Assembly (NCBI RefSeq): GCF_000017405.1
Contig: NC_009667.1
Span: forward strand, 2,280,001-2,344,000
DNA length: 64,000 bases
Source of the DNA: Brucella anthropi ATCC 49188
Lineage (GTDB): Bacteria > Pseudomonadota > Alphaproteobacteria > Rhizobiales > Rhizobiaceae
Direction of reading: 5' to 3'
Positions 39,480 through 49,608 of the stretch are shown here, piece after piece. The notes beneath the pieces are model-generated. The model was not told where the DNA came from and did not search any database. It saw only the letters and a program-made list of their open reading frames with translations. Each line of letters starts with the position of its first letter. Position 1 is the stretch's first letter. The position numbers and the translations under genes were made by a program.

Positions 39480-40754
39480 TTAAGCGGAAACATTACCCTT
39501 TTCATCCTGGCGCTCGGCATAGATATAGAGCGGACGGGCGCTGCCATCCACCACATCGCCGGAAATGACCACTTCCTGCACGCCTTCCAGCGTCGGAAGC
39601 TCGAACATCGTGTCGAGCAGGATCTTTTCCATGATCGAACGCAGACCGCGTGCACCCGTCTTGCGCTCGACCGCCTTGTTGGCAATGGCTCGCAGGGCGT
39701 CGTCGTGGAAGCTCAGCTCGACACTTTCCATGTCGAACAGGCGCTGATACTGCTTCACGAGCGCATTCTTCGGCTCGGTCAGGATCTGCACCAGAGCATC
39801 GACATCGAGGTCTTCGAGCGTCGCGATCACCGGCAGACGACCGACGAATTCCGGAATGAGGCCGAACTTCAGAAGATCTTCCGGCTCCAGCTCCCTGAAG
39901 ACATCACCGATGCGGCGCTCATCGACCGAACGAACGGTGGCGCCGAAGCCGATGGACGTCTTCTCGCCGCGTGCGGAGATGATCTTGTCGAGACCGGCAA
40001 ATGCGCCGCCGCAGATGAAGAGGATGTTCGTCGTGTCCACCTGCAGGAATTCCTGCTGCGGATGCTTGCGGCCACCCTGCGGTGGCACGGAAGCGACGGT
40101 GCCTTCCATGATCTTCAGAAGCGCCTGCTGGACGCCCTCGCCCGACACGTCGCGCGTGATGGACGGGTTATCCGACTTGCGGCTGATCTTGTCGACTTCG
40201 TCGATATAGACGATGCCGCGCTGTGCGCGTTCTACGTTGTAATCGGCGGCCTGAAGCAGCTTCAGGATGATGTTCTCGACATCTTCACCGACATAACCTG
40301 CTTCCGTCAGTGTCGTCGCATCGGCCATGGTGAATGGCACATCGATGATGCGTGCGAGCGTCTGGGCAAGATAGGTCTTGCCGCAACCCGTCGGACCGAC
40401 GAGAAGAATGTTCGACTTCGCAAGCTCGATATCGCTGCTCTTGGACTGATGGGCGAGACGCTTGTAATGATTGTGTACCGCAACCGACAGAACGCGCTTG
40501 GCATCCTTCTGGCCGATGACGTAATCGTCAAGGACGGCCATGATTTCCTGCGGCGTAGGCACGCCCTCGCGCGACTTCACCATCGAGGATTTGTTTTCCT
40601 CGCGGATGATGTCCATGCAGAGTTCGACGCACTCGTCGCAGATGAAAACGGTCGGGCCTGCAATCAGCTTGCGCACTTCATGCTGGCTTTTGCCGCAGAA
40701 CGAGCAATAAAGCGTATTCTTGGAATCGCCGCCGCTGTTGCTGACTTTGCTCAT
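39480..40754 (-). CDS. clpX: ATP-dependent Clp protease unfoldase ClpX
   Basis: A 424-residue AAA+ unfoldase that feeds substrates into ClpP. The N-terminal zinc domain has [11 protein letters not shown] and CDECVELC. Walker A is [16 protein letters not shown], Walker [11 protein letters not shown], and the pore loop and sensor regions are present ([21 protein letters not shown]). Length matches the family. It follows clpP on the same strand with a 397-base gap that contains a clpP terminator, so clpX probably has its own promoter. Confidence 0.97.
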   Translation of the reverse strand: MSKVSNSGGDSKNTLYCSFCGKSQHEVRKLIAGPTVFICDECVELCMDIIREENKSSMVKSREGVPTPQEIMAVLDDYVIGQKDAKRVLSVAVHNHYKRLAHQSKSSDIELAKSNILLVGPTGCGKTYLAQTLARIIDVPFTMADATTLTEAGYVGEDVENIILKLLQAADYNVERAQRGIVYIDEVDKISRKSDNPSITRDVSGEGVQQALLKIMEGTVASVPPQGGRKHPQQEFLQVDTTNILFICGGAFAGLDKIISARGEKTSIGFGATVRSVDERRIGDVFRELEPEDLLKFGLIPEFVGRLPVIATLEDLDVDALVQILTEPKNALVKQYQRLFDMESVELSFHDDALRAIANKAVERKTGARGLRSIMEKILLDTMFELPTLEGVQEVVISGDVVDGSARPLYIYAERQDEKGNVSA

Positions 40755-41120
40755 CGCAGTTTCCTTTCAATTGACCGAAATGAACCTTGGGCGTTCATAT
40801 CGATCGTTTCTTCCGGTTCGGACCCAGTGCTGGAGGAGAAACGCGCCTCCCGCCGGTCACAACGGCAGCAGATACGCGCTGCCTGTCATGTAGGGCCTGT
40901 AGTCTCAGGATTCCTGTCACCGTATGGCTCCCCGACCGAAGGAGCCATTTGGCGACTTTTGCAGAAGCTGCACCGTCGAACAAATGAAAAATAAGTTCCC
41001 GGCAAAGATTCGGCATAATCTGACCAAGTTTAGCGCCCCGAACCCCAACAGATGCTTAACGTGGCGCGTTAACCATCACGTAGTTGCAAGAATTGGGCCC
41101 CTTTTGTGGCAAAGGGCGCT
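40755..41120. other. clpP-clpX intergenic region
   Basis: About 365 bases likely to hold the clpX promoter (minus strand). The purine-rich AAAGGAAACTG just before the clpX start is its ribosome-binding site. No other feature was recognised. Confidence 0.4.
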
Positions 41121-41151
41121 AAAAACGGGTGCGAGCCGGAGATTCCGGCTC
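41121..41151 (-). terminator. clpP hairpin terminator
   Basis: GAGCCGGA...TCCGGCTC directly after the clpP stop, with GTTTTTAG seven bases further on the minus strand. Confidence 0.65.
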
Positions 41152-41781
41152 TTACTTCGATTCGTCCGCGCCCACGTCGCGCGATTCAACCACCTTGTCG
41201 ATAAGGCCGAATTCGAGCGCTTCCTGCGCGGTCATGAAATGGTCGCGGTCGAGCGTGCGTTCGATCGTCTCGTAATCGCGGCCCGTGTGCTTGACGTAGA
41301 TCTCGTTCAGGCGGCGCTTCATCTTGATGATGTCCTGCGCATGACGTTCGATGTCCGAGGCCTGTCCCTGGAAACCGCCCGATGGCTGGTGAACCATGAT
41401 ACGGGCATTCGGCAGCGCATAACGCTGGCCGGTCGCACCGGCGGTCAGGAGCAGCGAGCCCATCGAAGCAGCCTGGCCCATGCAAAGCGTGGAAACCGGC
41501 GGACGGATGAACTGCATCGTGTCATAGATCGCCATGCCGGAGGTTACGACACCGCCGGGCGAATTGATGTACATGTTGATCTCTTTCTTCGGGTTTTCTG
41601 CCTCGAGAAAGAGAAGCTGTGCGCAAACCAGCATCGACATTCCGTCTTCAACCGGTCCGTTCACGAAGATGATGCGCTCCTTGAGAAGGCGCGAGAAAAT
41701 ATCATAGGCCCGTTCGCCACGGTTGGTCTGCTCAACCACCATCGGGACGAGGTTCATGACGGTTTCGATCGGATCTCTCAT
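41152..41781 (-). CDS. clpP: ATP-dependent Clp protease proteolytic subunit
   Basis: A 209-residue ClpP serine protease. I start at the ATG at 41781 ([19 protein letters not shown]), which has GAGG upstream and matches the Brucella-type N terminus; a longer frame to 41844 is unlikely. The catalytic Ser lies in [11 protein letters not shown], the His in IMVHQPSGG, and the Asp in the [15 protein letters not shown] stretch. It forms the chamber used by ClpX. The gene leads the clpP-clpX-lon-hup run. Confidence 0.96.
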   Translation of the reverse strand: MRDPIETVMNLVPMVVEQTNRGERAYDIFSRLLKERIIFVNGPVEDGMSMLVCAQLLFLEAENPKKEINMYINSPGGVVTSGMAIYDTMQFIRPPVSTLCMGQAASMGSLLLTAGATGQRYALPNARIMVHQPSGGFQGQASDIERHAQDIIKMKRRLNEIYVKHTGRDYETIERTLDRDHFMTAQEALEFGLIDKVVESRDVGADESK

Positions 41782-41889
41782 TATGGGCCTCTGGATATAT
41801 TTATGGCGAAGTGAATGGTTCTGAATCGTAAGTGTTCCATACATAGGGCGTTGCGCCCCTGTTCCGCAAGTGGCGTAGCACTACCTGCC

Positions 41890-43308
41890 TCACTCCCAAT
41901 CCGACTCCGGCTTTTCGGGGCGAATGCCGCGCTTCTCGTCCAGCGTTTTGCGGGCCACTTCGGTCAGTCGCGCCTTGATGCGAACGGAGCCATCTTCCAG
42001 ATTCTCGCGTTCGACGCTGCTGCCATGCTGGTAAATCCAGTCGAGAAGATGGAGCTCGAATGGTGACAGCACAACATCGACCGGGCCGAGCGAGCCCGCT
42101 ATCCGGGTTTCGATAAGTGAAAGCAACCTGTCAACACCTTCACCGGTAATGGCTGAAAGAGGGATCGGGCGCCCCTCCTCACTACCGGCGGCGGCCAGAC
42201 GCAGGGCGGCTTCGCGCCCGCTTTCGTCAAGGTTGTCGATCTTGTTCCAGATTTCGACGACACGCTTGCGGTCCTGCGGCTCGATGCCCAGCCCAGAAAG
42301 AATGCTTTCCACGTCTTCCGCCTGCGCGGCATTGTCCGGATCGGAAATGTCGCGGACATGCAGGATCAGATCCGCCTCCACCACTTCTTCAAGGGTGGCG
42401 CGGAAGGCAGCGACGAGATGGTGCGGCAGGTTCGAAATGAACCCGACCGTATCCGACAGGATAACCGTTTCACCATGCGGAAGGCGAATGCGTCGCAATG
42501 TCGGATCGAGCGTGGCGAAGAGCATGTCTTCGGCCAACACTTCCGCACCCGTCATGCGGTTGAAAAGCGTAGATTTTCCGGCGTTGGTATAACCGACAAG
42601 TGCCACGATCGGATGCGGCACCTTGCGCCGCTTCTGACGATGCAGTGTGCGGGTGCGCACCACCGTTTCAAGCTCGCGCTTGATCTTCAGAATCTTGTCC
42701 TGCAGCAAACGACGGTCGGCTTCGATCTGGGTTTCACCCGGACCACCGAGGAAGCCGCCACCACCGCGCTGACGCTCAAGGTGGGTCCAGCTTCTGACCA
42801 GACGGCCCTTCTGATAATTCAGATGCGCCAGCTCGACCTGCAAGGCACCTTCCTTGGTGCGTGCGCGTTCACCGAAAATTTCGAGAATGAGCCCGGTGCG
42901 GTCGATGACCTTGACGTTCCATTCCTTTTCGAGATTGCGCTGCTGTACCGGTGTCAGTGCGTGATCGACGATGACCAGCCCGATAGCCTTTTCCTTGACG
43001 GTTTCGGCGATGGATTCCACCTTTCCCGCGCCAAGCAAGGTCGCAGGCCGTGGATTGGCGACAATCGCAATTTCGGCATGTTCGATGTCGAGATTGATTG
43101 CCCTGGCAAGCCCGACGGCTTCCTCCAGGCGCGCCTCGTTCGAGCGCTGAAATTCGGGGCGAGCCCCATCTTCCGCCGACGTGCCCGTATTATATCGCTC
43201 CGGCAGGACGGGAACGATGACGGCTGCCCTTGTGGGCTCAGGTTCTGAAAGCTCGAAAGCCTTGTCTGCATCGGCAGATGTCGGCTTTTTATCCTTGAAC
43301 TTGGACAA
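41890..43308 (-). CDS. hflX: ribosome-associated GTPase HflX
   Basis: A 472-residue HflX GTPase that splits stalled or heat-damaged ribosomes. The N-terminal HflX domain includes RPATLLGAGKVE and IVDHALTPVQQRNLEK. The coiled linker has RLVRSWTHLERQRGGGGFLGGPGETQIE. The G domain shows VGYTNAGKSTLFNRM (G1), DTVGFI (G3), and WNKID (G4). A 50-residue N-terminal extension precedes the core. It follows hfq, in the usual hfq-hflX order, although 338 bases with repeats separate them. Confidence 0.95.
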   Translation of the reverse strand: MSKFKDKKPTSADADKAFELSEPEPTRAAVIVPVLPERYNTGTSAEDGARPEFQRSNEARLEEAVGLARAINLDIEHAEIAIVANPRPATLLGAGKVESIAETVKEKAIGLVIVDHALTPVQQRNLEKEWNVKVIDRTGLILEIFGERARTKEGALQVELAHLNYQKGRLVRSWTHLERQRGGGGFLGGPGETQIEADRRLLQDKILKIKRELETVVRTRTLHRQKRRKVPHPIVALVGYTNAGKSTLFNRMTGAEVLAEDMLFATLDPTLRRIRLPHGETVILSDTVGFISNLPHHLVAAFRATLEEVVEADLILHVRDISDPDNAAQAEDVESILSGLGIEPQDRKRVVEIWNKIDNLDESGREAALRLAAAGSEEGRPIPLSAITGEGVDRLLSLIETRIAGSLGPVDVVLSPFELHLLDWIYQHGSSVERENLEDGSVRIKARLTEVARKTLDEKRGIRPEKPESDWE

Positions 43309-43513
43309 ATATATTCACTCCGGGACGCGGAACCTATTGTGGATGCATTTGGCTGAGAAAATCAGGTTAATGCACTATCTGCCAATGCAGATAAGTCGCC
43401 GCTAAAGCTGTTTCAAATGAAAGACGCCCCGGATTGTTTAAACATGACGAACCGGACAGGCAGAGCGTGTCCGGTTATCATCAGCAGAAACAAAACTGGA
43501 ACGAAACGACTTG
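43309..43513. other. hfq-hflX intergenic region, right of hflX
   Basis: About 205 bases upstream of hflX. An imperfect hairpin with CCGGACA...TGTCCGG arms lies near 43450-43475. No gene is supported; the hflX promoter is expected here. Confidence 0.35.
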
Positions 43514-43561
43514 GAGCATGTCTCCCGAAAGTGGGAACCGGTTTCGGGACAAAGACATGCG
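43514..43561. repeat. dispersed extragenic palindrome, copy 6
   Basis: GCATGTCTCCCGAAAGTGGGAACC...GGTTTCGGGACAAAGACATGC-type palindrome; the arms GCATGTCT/AGACATGC are perfect. Located between hfq and hflX. Confidence 0.75.
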
Positions 43562-43574
43562 TAAAAAAATTATA

Positions 43575-43615
43575 GAGCATTTCCAATGATTCAATCAAAA
43601 CAGGAAAAGCTCTAA
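43575..43615. repeat. second short inverted repeat of a different type
   Basis: AGAGCATTTCC...GGAAAAGCTCT arms surround an AT-rich loop with TGATTCAATCAAAACA. This resembles repeat elements common in Brucella intergenic regions and lies just after hfq. Confidence 0.5.
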
Positions 43616-43646
43616 GTCATCGCGCTCCAGTGGAATTCGCAAAGCG

Positions 43647-43883
43647 TCAGGCTTCTTCGCCTTCGAACATCTGCACAGGCTGGCTTGGCATGATCGTCGA
43701 AATCGCATGCTTGTAGACAAGCTGCGAATGACCGTCACGGCGCAAAAGCACGCAGAAATTATCAAACGACGTTACAATGCCGGTCAGTTTCACGCCATTG
43801 ATAAGAAAAATCGTCAGGGAAATTTTCTGCTTACGTACAGAATTCAGAAAAAGGTCTTGTAGATTTTGCGATCGTTCAGCCAT
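43647..43883 (-). CDS. hfq: RNA chaperone Hfq
   Basis: A 78-residue Hfq, matching the size of the Brucella protein. The Sm1 motif is [29 protein letters not shown], with the YKHAIST Sm2 block and a short acidic tail. It forms a hexamer that pairs small RNAs with targets. AAAGGAAT precedes the ATG. trkA lies upstream on the same strand but 365 bases away, so hfq probably has a promoter of its own. Confidence 0.97.
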
Positions 43884-44248
43884 TGTTTTTATTCCTTTAA
43901 TCGATCAGCAGCCAGCTCGCGATGTGTTAAACGAACACGCGCATGCACATAAATCAAGCACCGGAGCGTGCAAAACCGGGGCTCGACTGCAATTGCTGTG
44001 GAAAGACAACTGCTTCGCTATTTAGCTTCGGTTAACAGGATGGGAATCTTTGCGCAACCGTCAATTTCATTAGTCGCCCGGCAAATTCCGTCAGGCGAGA
44101 TGGTTTCGTTATCTCAATCGGCCACGACAAGCTCTTCATTTTATAGAGGTTCAAGCAGTGGCTGCGTGAAATCTATCGTGCGATCCAAAAACTTCCGGGC
44201 CGGAGCGAAACGAACGTTCCAATCCGACAGGGGGGATGCCCCAATGCG
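43884..44248. other. trkA-hfq intergenic region (hfq promoter)
   Basis: 365 bases, expected to hold the hfq promoter. No RNA gene, repeat or protein-coding frame with a ribosome-binding site was recognised. Confidence 0.4.
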
Positions 44249-45625
44249 TCAGAAGAACTCCAGACTGACGCGGAACATCTGCTCCACATGCTTTACGGCG
44301 TCAGACGTTGCGAAAATGACGACACGATCCTTAGGCTTGATCCGCACATCGCCATTGGGGCGGATCACCTGCCCGTCGCGATAGATTGCCCCGATTCGCA
44401 AGCCTTCCGGCAAGTCGAGATCGCGCAGCGGCGCACCGACGAGCGATGACGTTTCCAGCGCCTCGGCTTCGATCAGTTCGGCCATATCGCGATAGACACT
44501 GTAGACCGCCCGGATGCGGCCCCGGCGCACATGCTGCAGGATTTTCGAGATCGTGACCGCCTTCGGATTGATGTAGGCATCGATCCCCACCATGTGGGTA
44601 AAATCCTGATAGGCGACCGTATTAAGCAGGGCCATGTTGGACTTGCAGCCCAGACGTTTGGCCATGATGCTCGACAGGATATTGACTTGATCCTGATTGG
44701 TCAGTGCCACCATCAGGTCGGCATCCTGAATATCGGCTTCCTGCAGGAGATTCTGGTCCAGCGCGCTGCCATGCAGAACCATGGTGCGCTTCAGCTGATC
44801 GGCAATCGCGAACGCACGATCATGCTCGCTCTCGATCATCTTGACGCGCGTATTCCACTTGCGGTCCTCGATGGCCTTGGCCACGTAGAGACCAATATTG
44901 CCGCCGCCTGCAATAACGATGCGGCTGGCTTCCGGTTTCTCGTGCCCGAACAAGGCAAGCGTGCGGCGAACCTGCTCGCGCGTTGTCACGACATAGGCCA
45001 GATCGCCCGCGTTCAGCTCGTCGGATGAGCGCGGGATGAACAGGCTATCATTGCGCACCACGCCAACGACAGTCGCTGCAAGATCGGGAAACAGATCAGT
45101 CAGCTGTTTCAGCGGCGTATTGATGACCGGACATTCATCAAGACATTCGATCGCGAGACCGATGATCTTGTCGTCCGCGAAGCGCAACACGTCTGTCGCG
45201 CCCTGCAACGCGATGCGTCGCAGAACCACCTCGCCCACTTCCAGTTCAGGCGAAATGATAACATCGATTGGCAGGTTTTCGCGCAGGAACAGGTCCTGAT
45301 ACTCGGCCTTGAGATAGGATTGCGCACGGATGCGGGCAATCTTGGTTGGCACGTTGAACACCGAGTGCGCCACCTGACAGGCCACCATATTGACCTCGTC
45401 GGACAATGTGACGGCAATGATCATATCCGCTTCGTCTGCGCCCGCAGCCGCAAGCACATCGGGCTGCGACCCGTGACCGACAAATCCCCGCACATCAAGT
45501 GTGTCGCGCACGATCTCGACATGGCGTGCGGATGTATCGATGACAGAGACATCGTTCTCTTCGGCGGCAAGCCGCTCGGCGATGCCGTATCCGACTTGCC
45601 CTGCTCCGCAAACGATTACCCGCAT
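44249..45625 (-). CDS. trkA: Trk potassium uptake NAD-binding subunit TrkA
   Basis: A 458-residue peripheral regulator of the Trk potassium channel. Two RCK modules are visible: MRVIVCGAGQVGYGIAERLA at the N terminus and RIVIAGGGNIGLYVAKAI near residue 235, both Gly-rich NAD(H)-binding loops. TrkA-C domains follow each (ARDLPEGLRIGAIYRDG-like end block). The TrkH/G membrane partner is not in the window. It stands between ntrX and hfq, the usual order for this group. Confidence 0.95.
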   Translation of the reverse strand: MRVIVCGAGQVGYGIAERLAAEENDVSVIDTSARHVEIVRDTLDVRGFVGHGSQPDVLAAAGADEADMIIAVTLSDEVNMVACQVAHSVFNVPTKIARIRAQSYLKAEYQDLFLRENLPIDVIISPELEVGEVVLRRIALQGATDVLRFADDKIIGLAIECLDECPVINTPLKQLTDLFPDLAATVVGVVRNDSLFIPRSSDELNAGDLAYVVTTREQVRRTLALFGHEKPEASRIVIAGGGNIGLYVAKAIEDRKWNTRVKMIESEHDRAFAIADQLKRTMVLHGSALDQNLLQEADIQDADLMVALTNQDQVNILSSIMAKRLGCKSNMALLNTVAYQDFTHMVGIDAYINPKAVTISKILQHVRRGRIRAVYSVYRDMAELIEAEALETSSLVGAPLRDLDLPEGLRIGAIYRDGQVIRPNGDVRIKPKDRVVIFATSDAVKHVEQMFRVSLEFF

Positions 45626-45648
45626 GACTGCTCCGTCCGAGACAATGA

Positions 45649-45694
45649 GAGCATTTCCAGCAAAAGTGCGAAGCGGTTTTGCGTAGGATAATGC
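45649..45694. repeat. dispersed extragenic palindrome, copy 7
   Basis: GCATTTCCAGC and AAAAGTGCGAAGCGGTTTTGC nearly identical to copy 1, between ntrX and trkA. Confidence 0.75.
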
Positions 45695-45714
45695 AACAAA
45701 ACAGATATCTAGAG

Positions 45715-45746
45715 CGGCTCCAGCCTCTCCTCTTTGGCTGGAGCGC
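45715..45746 (-). terminator. ntrX hairpin terminator
   Basis: GGCTCCAGCC...GGCTGGAGCG stem about 10 bases after the ntrX stop; the T tract is weak. Confidence 0.55.
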
Positions 45747-45755
45747 CCTAAATGC

Positions 45756-47117
45756 TTATACGCCCAGAGACTTCAGTTTGCGATGCAGCGCCGAACGCTC
45801 CATGCCAACGAACTCCGCCGTGCGCGAAATATTGCCGCCGAACCGGTTGATCTGGGCGATCAGATATTCCTTCTCGAAACGCTCGCGCGCCTCGCGCAAC
45901 GGAAGCGCCATGATGTGCTGGTCGGATTCCGTTGGTGCGCGTGGCAGGGTGTCGCCGATCTCAGCCGGCAAAAGATCGGCTGTCACGGGCTCTTCGGGAT
46001 CGTCGCCACGTGCCAGAATCATCAGGCGTTCGACATTGTTGCGAAGCTGGCGAAGATTGCCCGGCCAGCTATGCGCCTGCAGAACCGCCATCGCGTCTGG
46101 CCCGATCTTGCGCGGCTTGATGCCAGCCTGTTCGGCAATCTGCTTCATGAAGTAATCAACCAGAGACGGAATATCCTCGCGCCGGGATGCAAGCGGCGGC
46201 ACCTGCACAGGGACAACCGACAGACGGTGGAACAGGTCTTCGCGGAACGTGCCTTCCGCAATCATGCCTTCGAGGTTCTGTGCCGTCGAGGAGATGATAC
46301 GCACATCCACCTTCACGCGCTTGGTGCCGCCAACGCGCTCAAACTGCTGGTCGACAAGCACACGCAGAATCTTGTTTTGCGTCTCGCGCGGCATATCCGC
46401 AACTTCATCGAGATAGAGAATACCGCCATGGGCTTCTTCCAGAGCGCCAACCTTGCGCTCGCCGCCGTCCATCTCTGTGCCGAAAAGCTCGATCTCCATC
46501 CGCTCTGGCGTGATGGTTGCGGCATTAACGGTCACGAACGGTCCACTGGCGCGGCTCGACTGCGCATGGATGGCACGCGCGGCAAGTTCCTTGCCCGCAC
46601 CCGACGGGCCAGTGATCATGATGCGGCTGTTGGTTGGCGCCACGCGTTCAATGGTCTGGCGCAGCTGGTTCAACACCAGTGATGCACCGATCAATTCCAG
46701 ATGGTCGCCAGTACGTTTGCGCAAGTTCGAGACTTCGCGCTTCAGCTTCGAGGTTTCAAGCGCCCGTTCCGCAACGAGGATCAGACGATCAGCCTTGAAC
46801 GGCTTTTCGATGAAATCGTAAGCGCCGCGCCGGATGGCAGACACCGCCGTTTCGATGTTGCCGTGACCGGAAATCATCACCACCGGCAGTTCGGGGTGCT
46901 GCTTCTTGATTTCATCGAGCAGCGCCAGACCATCCAGACGGCTGCCCTGCAGCCAGATATCCAGGAAAACCAGCCGGGGAACGCGATCGTTGATCGCTGC
47001 GAGCGCGCTGTCCGCATCGAAAGCCGTGCGGGTTTCATGGCCTTCATCGCTCAGGATGCCTGCAACAAGTTCCCGGATATCCGCTTCGTCATCAACTACA
47101 AGAATATCGGCAGCCAT
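45756..47117 (-). CDS. ntrX: NtrX response regulator
   Basis: A 453-residue NtrC-family regulator. The receiver domain has DDEADIRELV and the phospho-acceptor Asp in VFLDIWLQGSRLDGL (about residue 53). The AAA+ domain has GPSGAGKELAARAIH, and a Fis-type helix-turn-helix ends the protein (NISRTAEFVGMERSALHRKL). The GAFTGA loop that contacts sigma-54 is replaced by EMDGGERKVGALEEA after ELFG, so sigma-54-dependent activation is unlikely. The gene follows ntrY with 1 base between them. In Brucella this pair senses low oxygen/redox conditions. Confidence 0.95.
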   Translation of the reverse strand: MAADILVVDDEADIRELVAGILSDEGHETRTAFDADSALAAINDRVPRLVFLDIWLQGSRLDGLALLDEIKKQHPELPVVMISGHGNIETAVSAIRRGAYDFIEKPFKADRLILVAERALETSKLKREVSNLRKRTGDHLELIGASLVLNQLRQTIERVAPTNSRIMITGPSGAGKELAARAIHAQSSRASGPFVTVNAATITPERMEIELFGTEMDGGERKVGALEEAHGGILYLDEVADMPRETQNKILRVLVDQQFERVGGTKRVKVDVRIISSTAQNLEGMIAEGTFREDLFHRLSVVPVQVPPLASRREDIPSLVDYFMKQIAEQAGIKPRKIGPDAMAVLQAHSWPGNLRQLRNNVERLMILARGDDPEEPVTADLLPAEIGDTLPRAPTESDQHIMALPLREARERFEKEYLIAQINRFGGNISRTAEFVGMERSALHRKLKSLGV

Positions 47118-47118
47118 A

Positions 47119-49434
47119 TCAAATCACCTGTCCAGCTATGTTCTTTTGGTCATTTTCCGCATTGGTGCCAGCCTCGCCGGCAGGTCCCGCATTCGCACCA
47201 GCTTCGTTGGCAGGCGCTTGCGGGAAGACCATGCGTATCATCGCGCCTCGGCCTCCGTGGAAATCCGAAGGCGCGTCATGCAATTCCAGATGCCCGCCAT
47301 GATCCTCGACGATCTTGCGGACAATCGCGAGACCAAGGCCAGTGCCCTTCTCGCGCGTCGTCATATAAGGTTCGAGCAGCTTCTGGCGGTCGTCGCCCGG
47401 CAGGCCCTTGCCATTGTCAATAACATCGACAACCAGTTGCCCGTCCGCCTGATAGGAACGGATGAGGATATGCCCGCCTTCGCCTTCCTTGGCGCGATCT
47501 TCCTTCGGAAGTCCGTCAATGGCTTCGCTGGCATTCTTGATGACATTGCCGAACGCCTGCCCGATCAGGCGGCTGTCGAAGGAACCGACCAGTTTTTCCG
47601 CTCCGAAATCGTTCTGGAAGCGAATATCGCTGCGGCTGACTTCAATCAGGAACGAGGCTTCGCGCAATGCCTCGCGCATGTCCATAAGCCGCATTTCCGG
47701 CTTCGGCATGCGGGCAAAGGCGGAGAATTCATCGACCATGCGCCCGATATCTCCCACCTGGCGGATGATCGTATCCGTGCACTGGTCGAAAACCTCGCGA
47801 TCCTCGGTGATCACCTTGCCGTAACGGCGGCGAATGCGTTCGGCTGAAAGCTGGATCGGCGTGAGCGGATTCTTGATCTCATGCGCAATGCGGCGGGCGA
47901 CATCCGCCCAGGCCGACGAACGCTGTGCCTGCACCAGATCGGTGATGTCATCCACGGTCACCACATAGGAATGATCTTCGGATTCCGTATCCTCGACGGT
48001 CACCTGCACGTTGAACGTGCGCGCCACGCCGCCGCGGGTCATGCTGACCTGCTCGCGGTGTACGGCACGTCCCGTTGAACGGGCGACCTCGAAAGCCTGC
48101 CCAATCTCTGGCGCAATGCTGGTAAGGCTTTTGCCAACAGCATCATCCGATGTGACACCGAACATATGCTCTGCGGAACGGTTCAGAATGGAGATACAGC
48201 CATCTGTTTCGATGCCGATGACGCCTGCCGTCACACCGGAAAGCACGGCTTCAGAGAAGCGACGGCGCTCATCGATCTGGTCCTTGGCGGAAATCAACTC
48301 GTTACGCTGGCTCTTAAGTTCCGCGACCATGTTGTTGAAAGTGCCGGACAATGCGCCGACATCACCGTCCGAAGCGCGTACCGGAACCGAGATATCGAGG
48401 TTACCAGCCGCCACGTCGTCCGACGCGCCGATCAGCAGACGGATCGGGCGCACCAGCCGGTCAGCAACAGCAATACCGGTCCAGATCGCCGAAAGCAGAA
48501 CGATCAGCGTCAGACCGAAATAGAGCAGCGCGAACGCGATCTGCGTTGGAATGCGGTTCGCATCCATTTCCTGATAGCGCTGGGTGTTGGCTTCCATCAG
48601 GCGCATGGCGTCGAGAATCTGCGAATCCACGGCGCGAACCGTATAGAGATAGACGTCCGGTATTTCGCGCATCTTGATAATTGCGCCGACGAAATTACTG
48701 TTTCCCGGCGGGATGATGACCGGCTTGCCGTCCGGTGCCGTCTTCAGTGCATCTTCAGTCGGCGGGGGCAAGCGATCTTCGACGCCGGTATCGCTTTTGA
48801 CGACCACTTCACCATTTTCACGCACCAGGAACGCACCGAGCAGACCGCGACCGCGCGTCTGCAACGTCATCAACTGGACGAAGCCGCCACGATCAAGACT
48901 GTAGATGGTGCGCTGCGCATCGAGATCCTGCAGCATCGAATAGGACGTGCTTTGCAGGTTAAGCGCGGTTTCGCGGATATAGGCGGTGGTCAGGCTCTGC
49001 GATGAACTCACAATGTCTCGGGTATTGGTGTCAAACCAGCGATCCAGACCCAGATTGAGCGTTACGGAAGCAACGATGGCCACCACGATGGCAGGAACCG
49101 CCGCAATCAACGAAAACAGCGCGACGATGCGGACATGCAGGCGCGAAGCGGCCTTTCCAAGCCGGCGGGCCATGACGATGCGATAGACTTCGCGGCAAAT
49201 CAGCAGAATGAGGAACAGAATCAACGCGACATTGATAATGACCAATGCCAGCGTTACCGTCCGGTCAGGCGTGATCGGGGTAATGCCAATCAGAATGGCG
49301 AAGGATATCGATGCCGTAATCAGCGCTGAAACAACAGTGATGATACCCGGCAGCGCCAGAAGCCTGCGCCCCTCGCCGCCTTGCGATGATTGTTTCTCGC
49401 CGTTCATGTCCGTCGTCAGATTCGCCGTGCTCAT
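47119..49434 (-). CDS. ntrY: NtrY sensor histidine kinase
   Basis: A membrane sensor kinase of 771 residues if the ATG at 49434 is used; ATGs at 49443 and further upstream to 49506 are possible, and none has a clear ribosome-binding site. Several N-terminal spans are followed by a periplasmic domain (about residues 120-260), a HAMP linker (RPIRLLIGASDDVAAGNLDIS), a PAS domain, and the kinase core with phospho-His in RRIAHEIKNPLTPIQ and the ATP-binding boxes VIKNASEAID and KGTGLGLAIV. Partner of NtrX. An acetyltransferase gene, not ntrC, lies upstream. Confidence 0.93.
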   Translation of the reverse strand: MSTANLTTDMNGEKQSSQGGEGRRLLALPGIITVVSALITASISFAILIGITPITPDRTVTLALVIINVALILFLILLICREVYRIVMARRLGKAASRLHVRIVALFSLIAAVPAIVVAIVASVTLNLGLDRWFDTNTRDIVSSSQSLTTAYIRETALNLQSTSYSMLQDLDAQRTIYSLDRGGFVQLMTLQTRGRGLLGAFLVRENGEVVVKSDTGVEDRLPPPTEDALKTAPDGKPVIIPPGNSNFVGAIIKMREIPDVYLYTVRAVDSQILDAMRLMEANTQRYQEMDANRIPTQIAFALLYFGLTLIVLLSAIWTGIAVADRLVRPIRLLIGASDDVAAGNLDISVPVRASDGDVGALSGTFNNMVAELKSQRNELISAKDQIDERRRFSEAVLSGVTAGVIGIETDGCISILNRSAEHMFGVTSDDAVGKSLTSIAPEIGQAFEVARSTGRAVHREQVSMTRGGVARTFNVQVTVEDTESEDHSYVVTVDDITDLVQAQRSSAWADVARRIAHEIKNPLTPIQLSAERIRRRYGKVITEDREVFDQCTDTIIRQVGDIGRMVDEFSAFARMPKPEMRLMDMREALREASFLIEVSRSDIRFQNDFGAEKLVGSFDSRLIGQAFGNVIKNASEAIDGLPKEDRAKEGEGGHILIRSYQADGQLVVDVIDNGKGLPGDDRQKLLEPYMTTREKGTGLGLAIVRKIVEDHGGHLELHDAPSDFHGGRGAMIRMVFPQAPANEAGANAGPAGEAGTNAENDQKNIAGQVI

Positions 49435-49608
49435 GTTAACCATGTTACCCAATAGCGTTGCATCTATGCAACGCATTGTGGCGAAAATGCAACGTTTGTT
49501 TCGCACTCAGTTGTTGACGAAGGGTAACTCTCGTTCAGCGGCCATGCGGATACTCGTCAGTCAACCCAATGGAGACAACATTCGGCGCTCAATTTTTGGC
49601 GCAATGCA

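Noticed and set aside
43968..44384. 138-codon plus-strand frame between hfq and trkA
   Set aside because: It overlaps the trkA 3' end in antisense and has no ribosome-binding site or recognisable domain.
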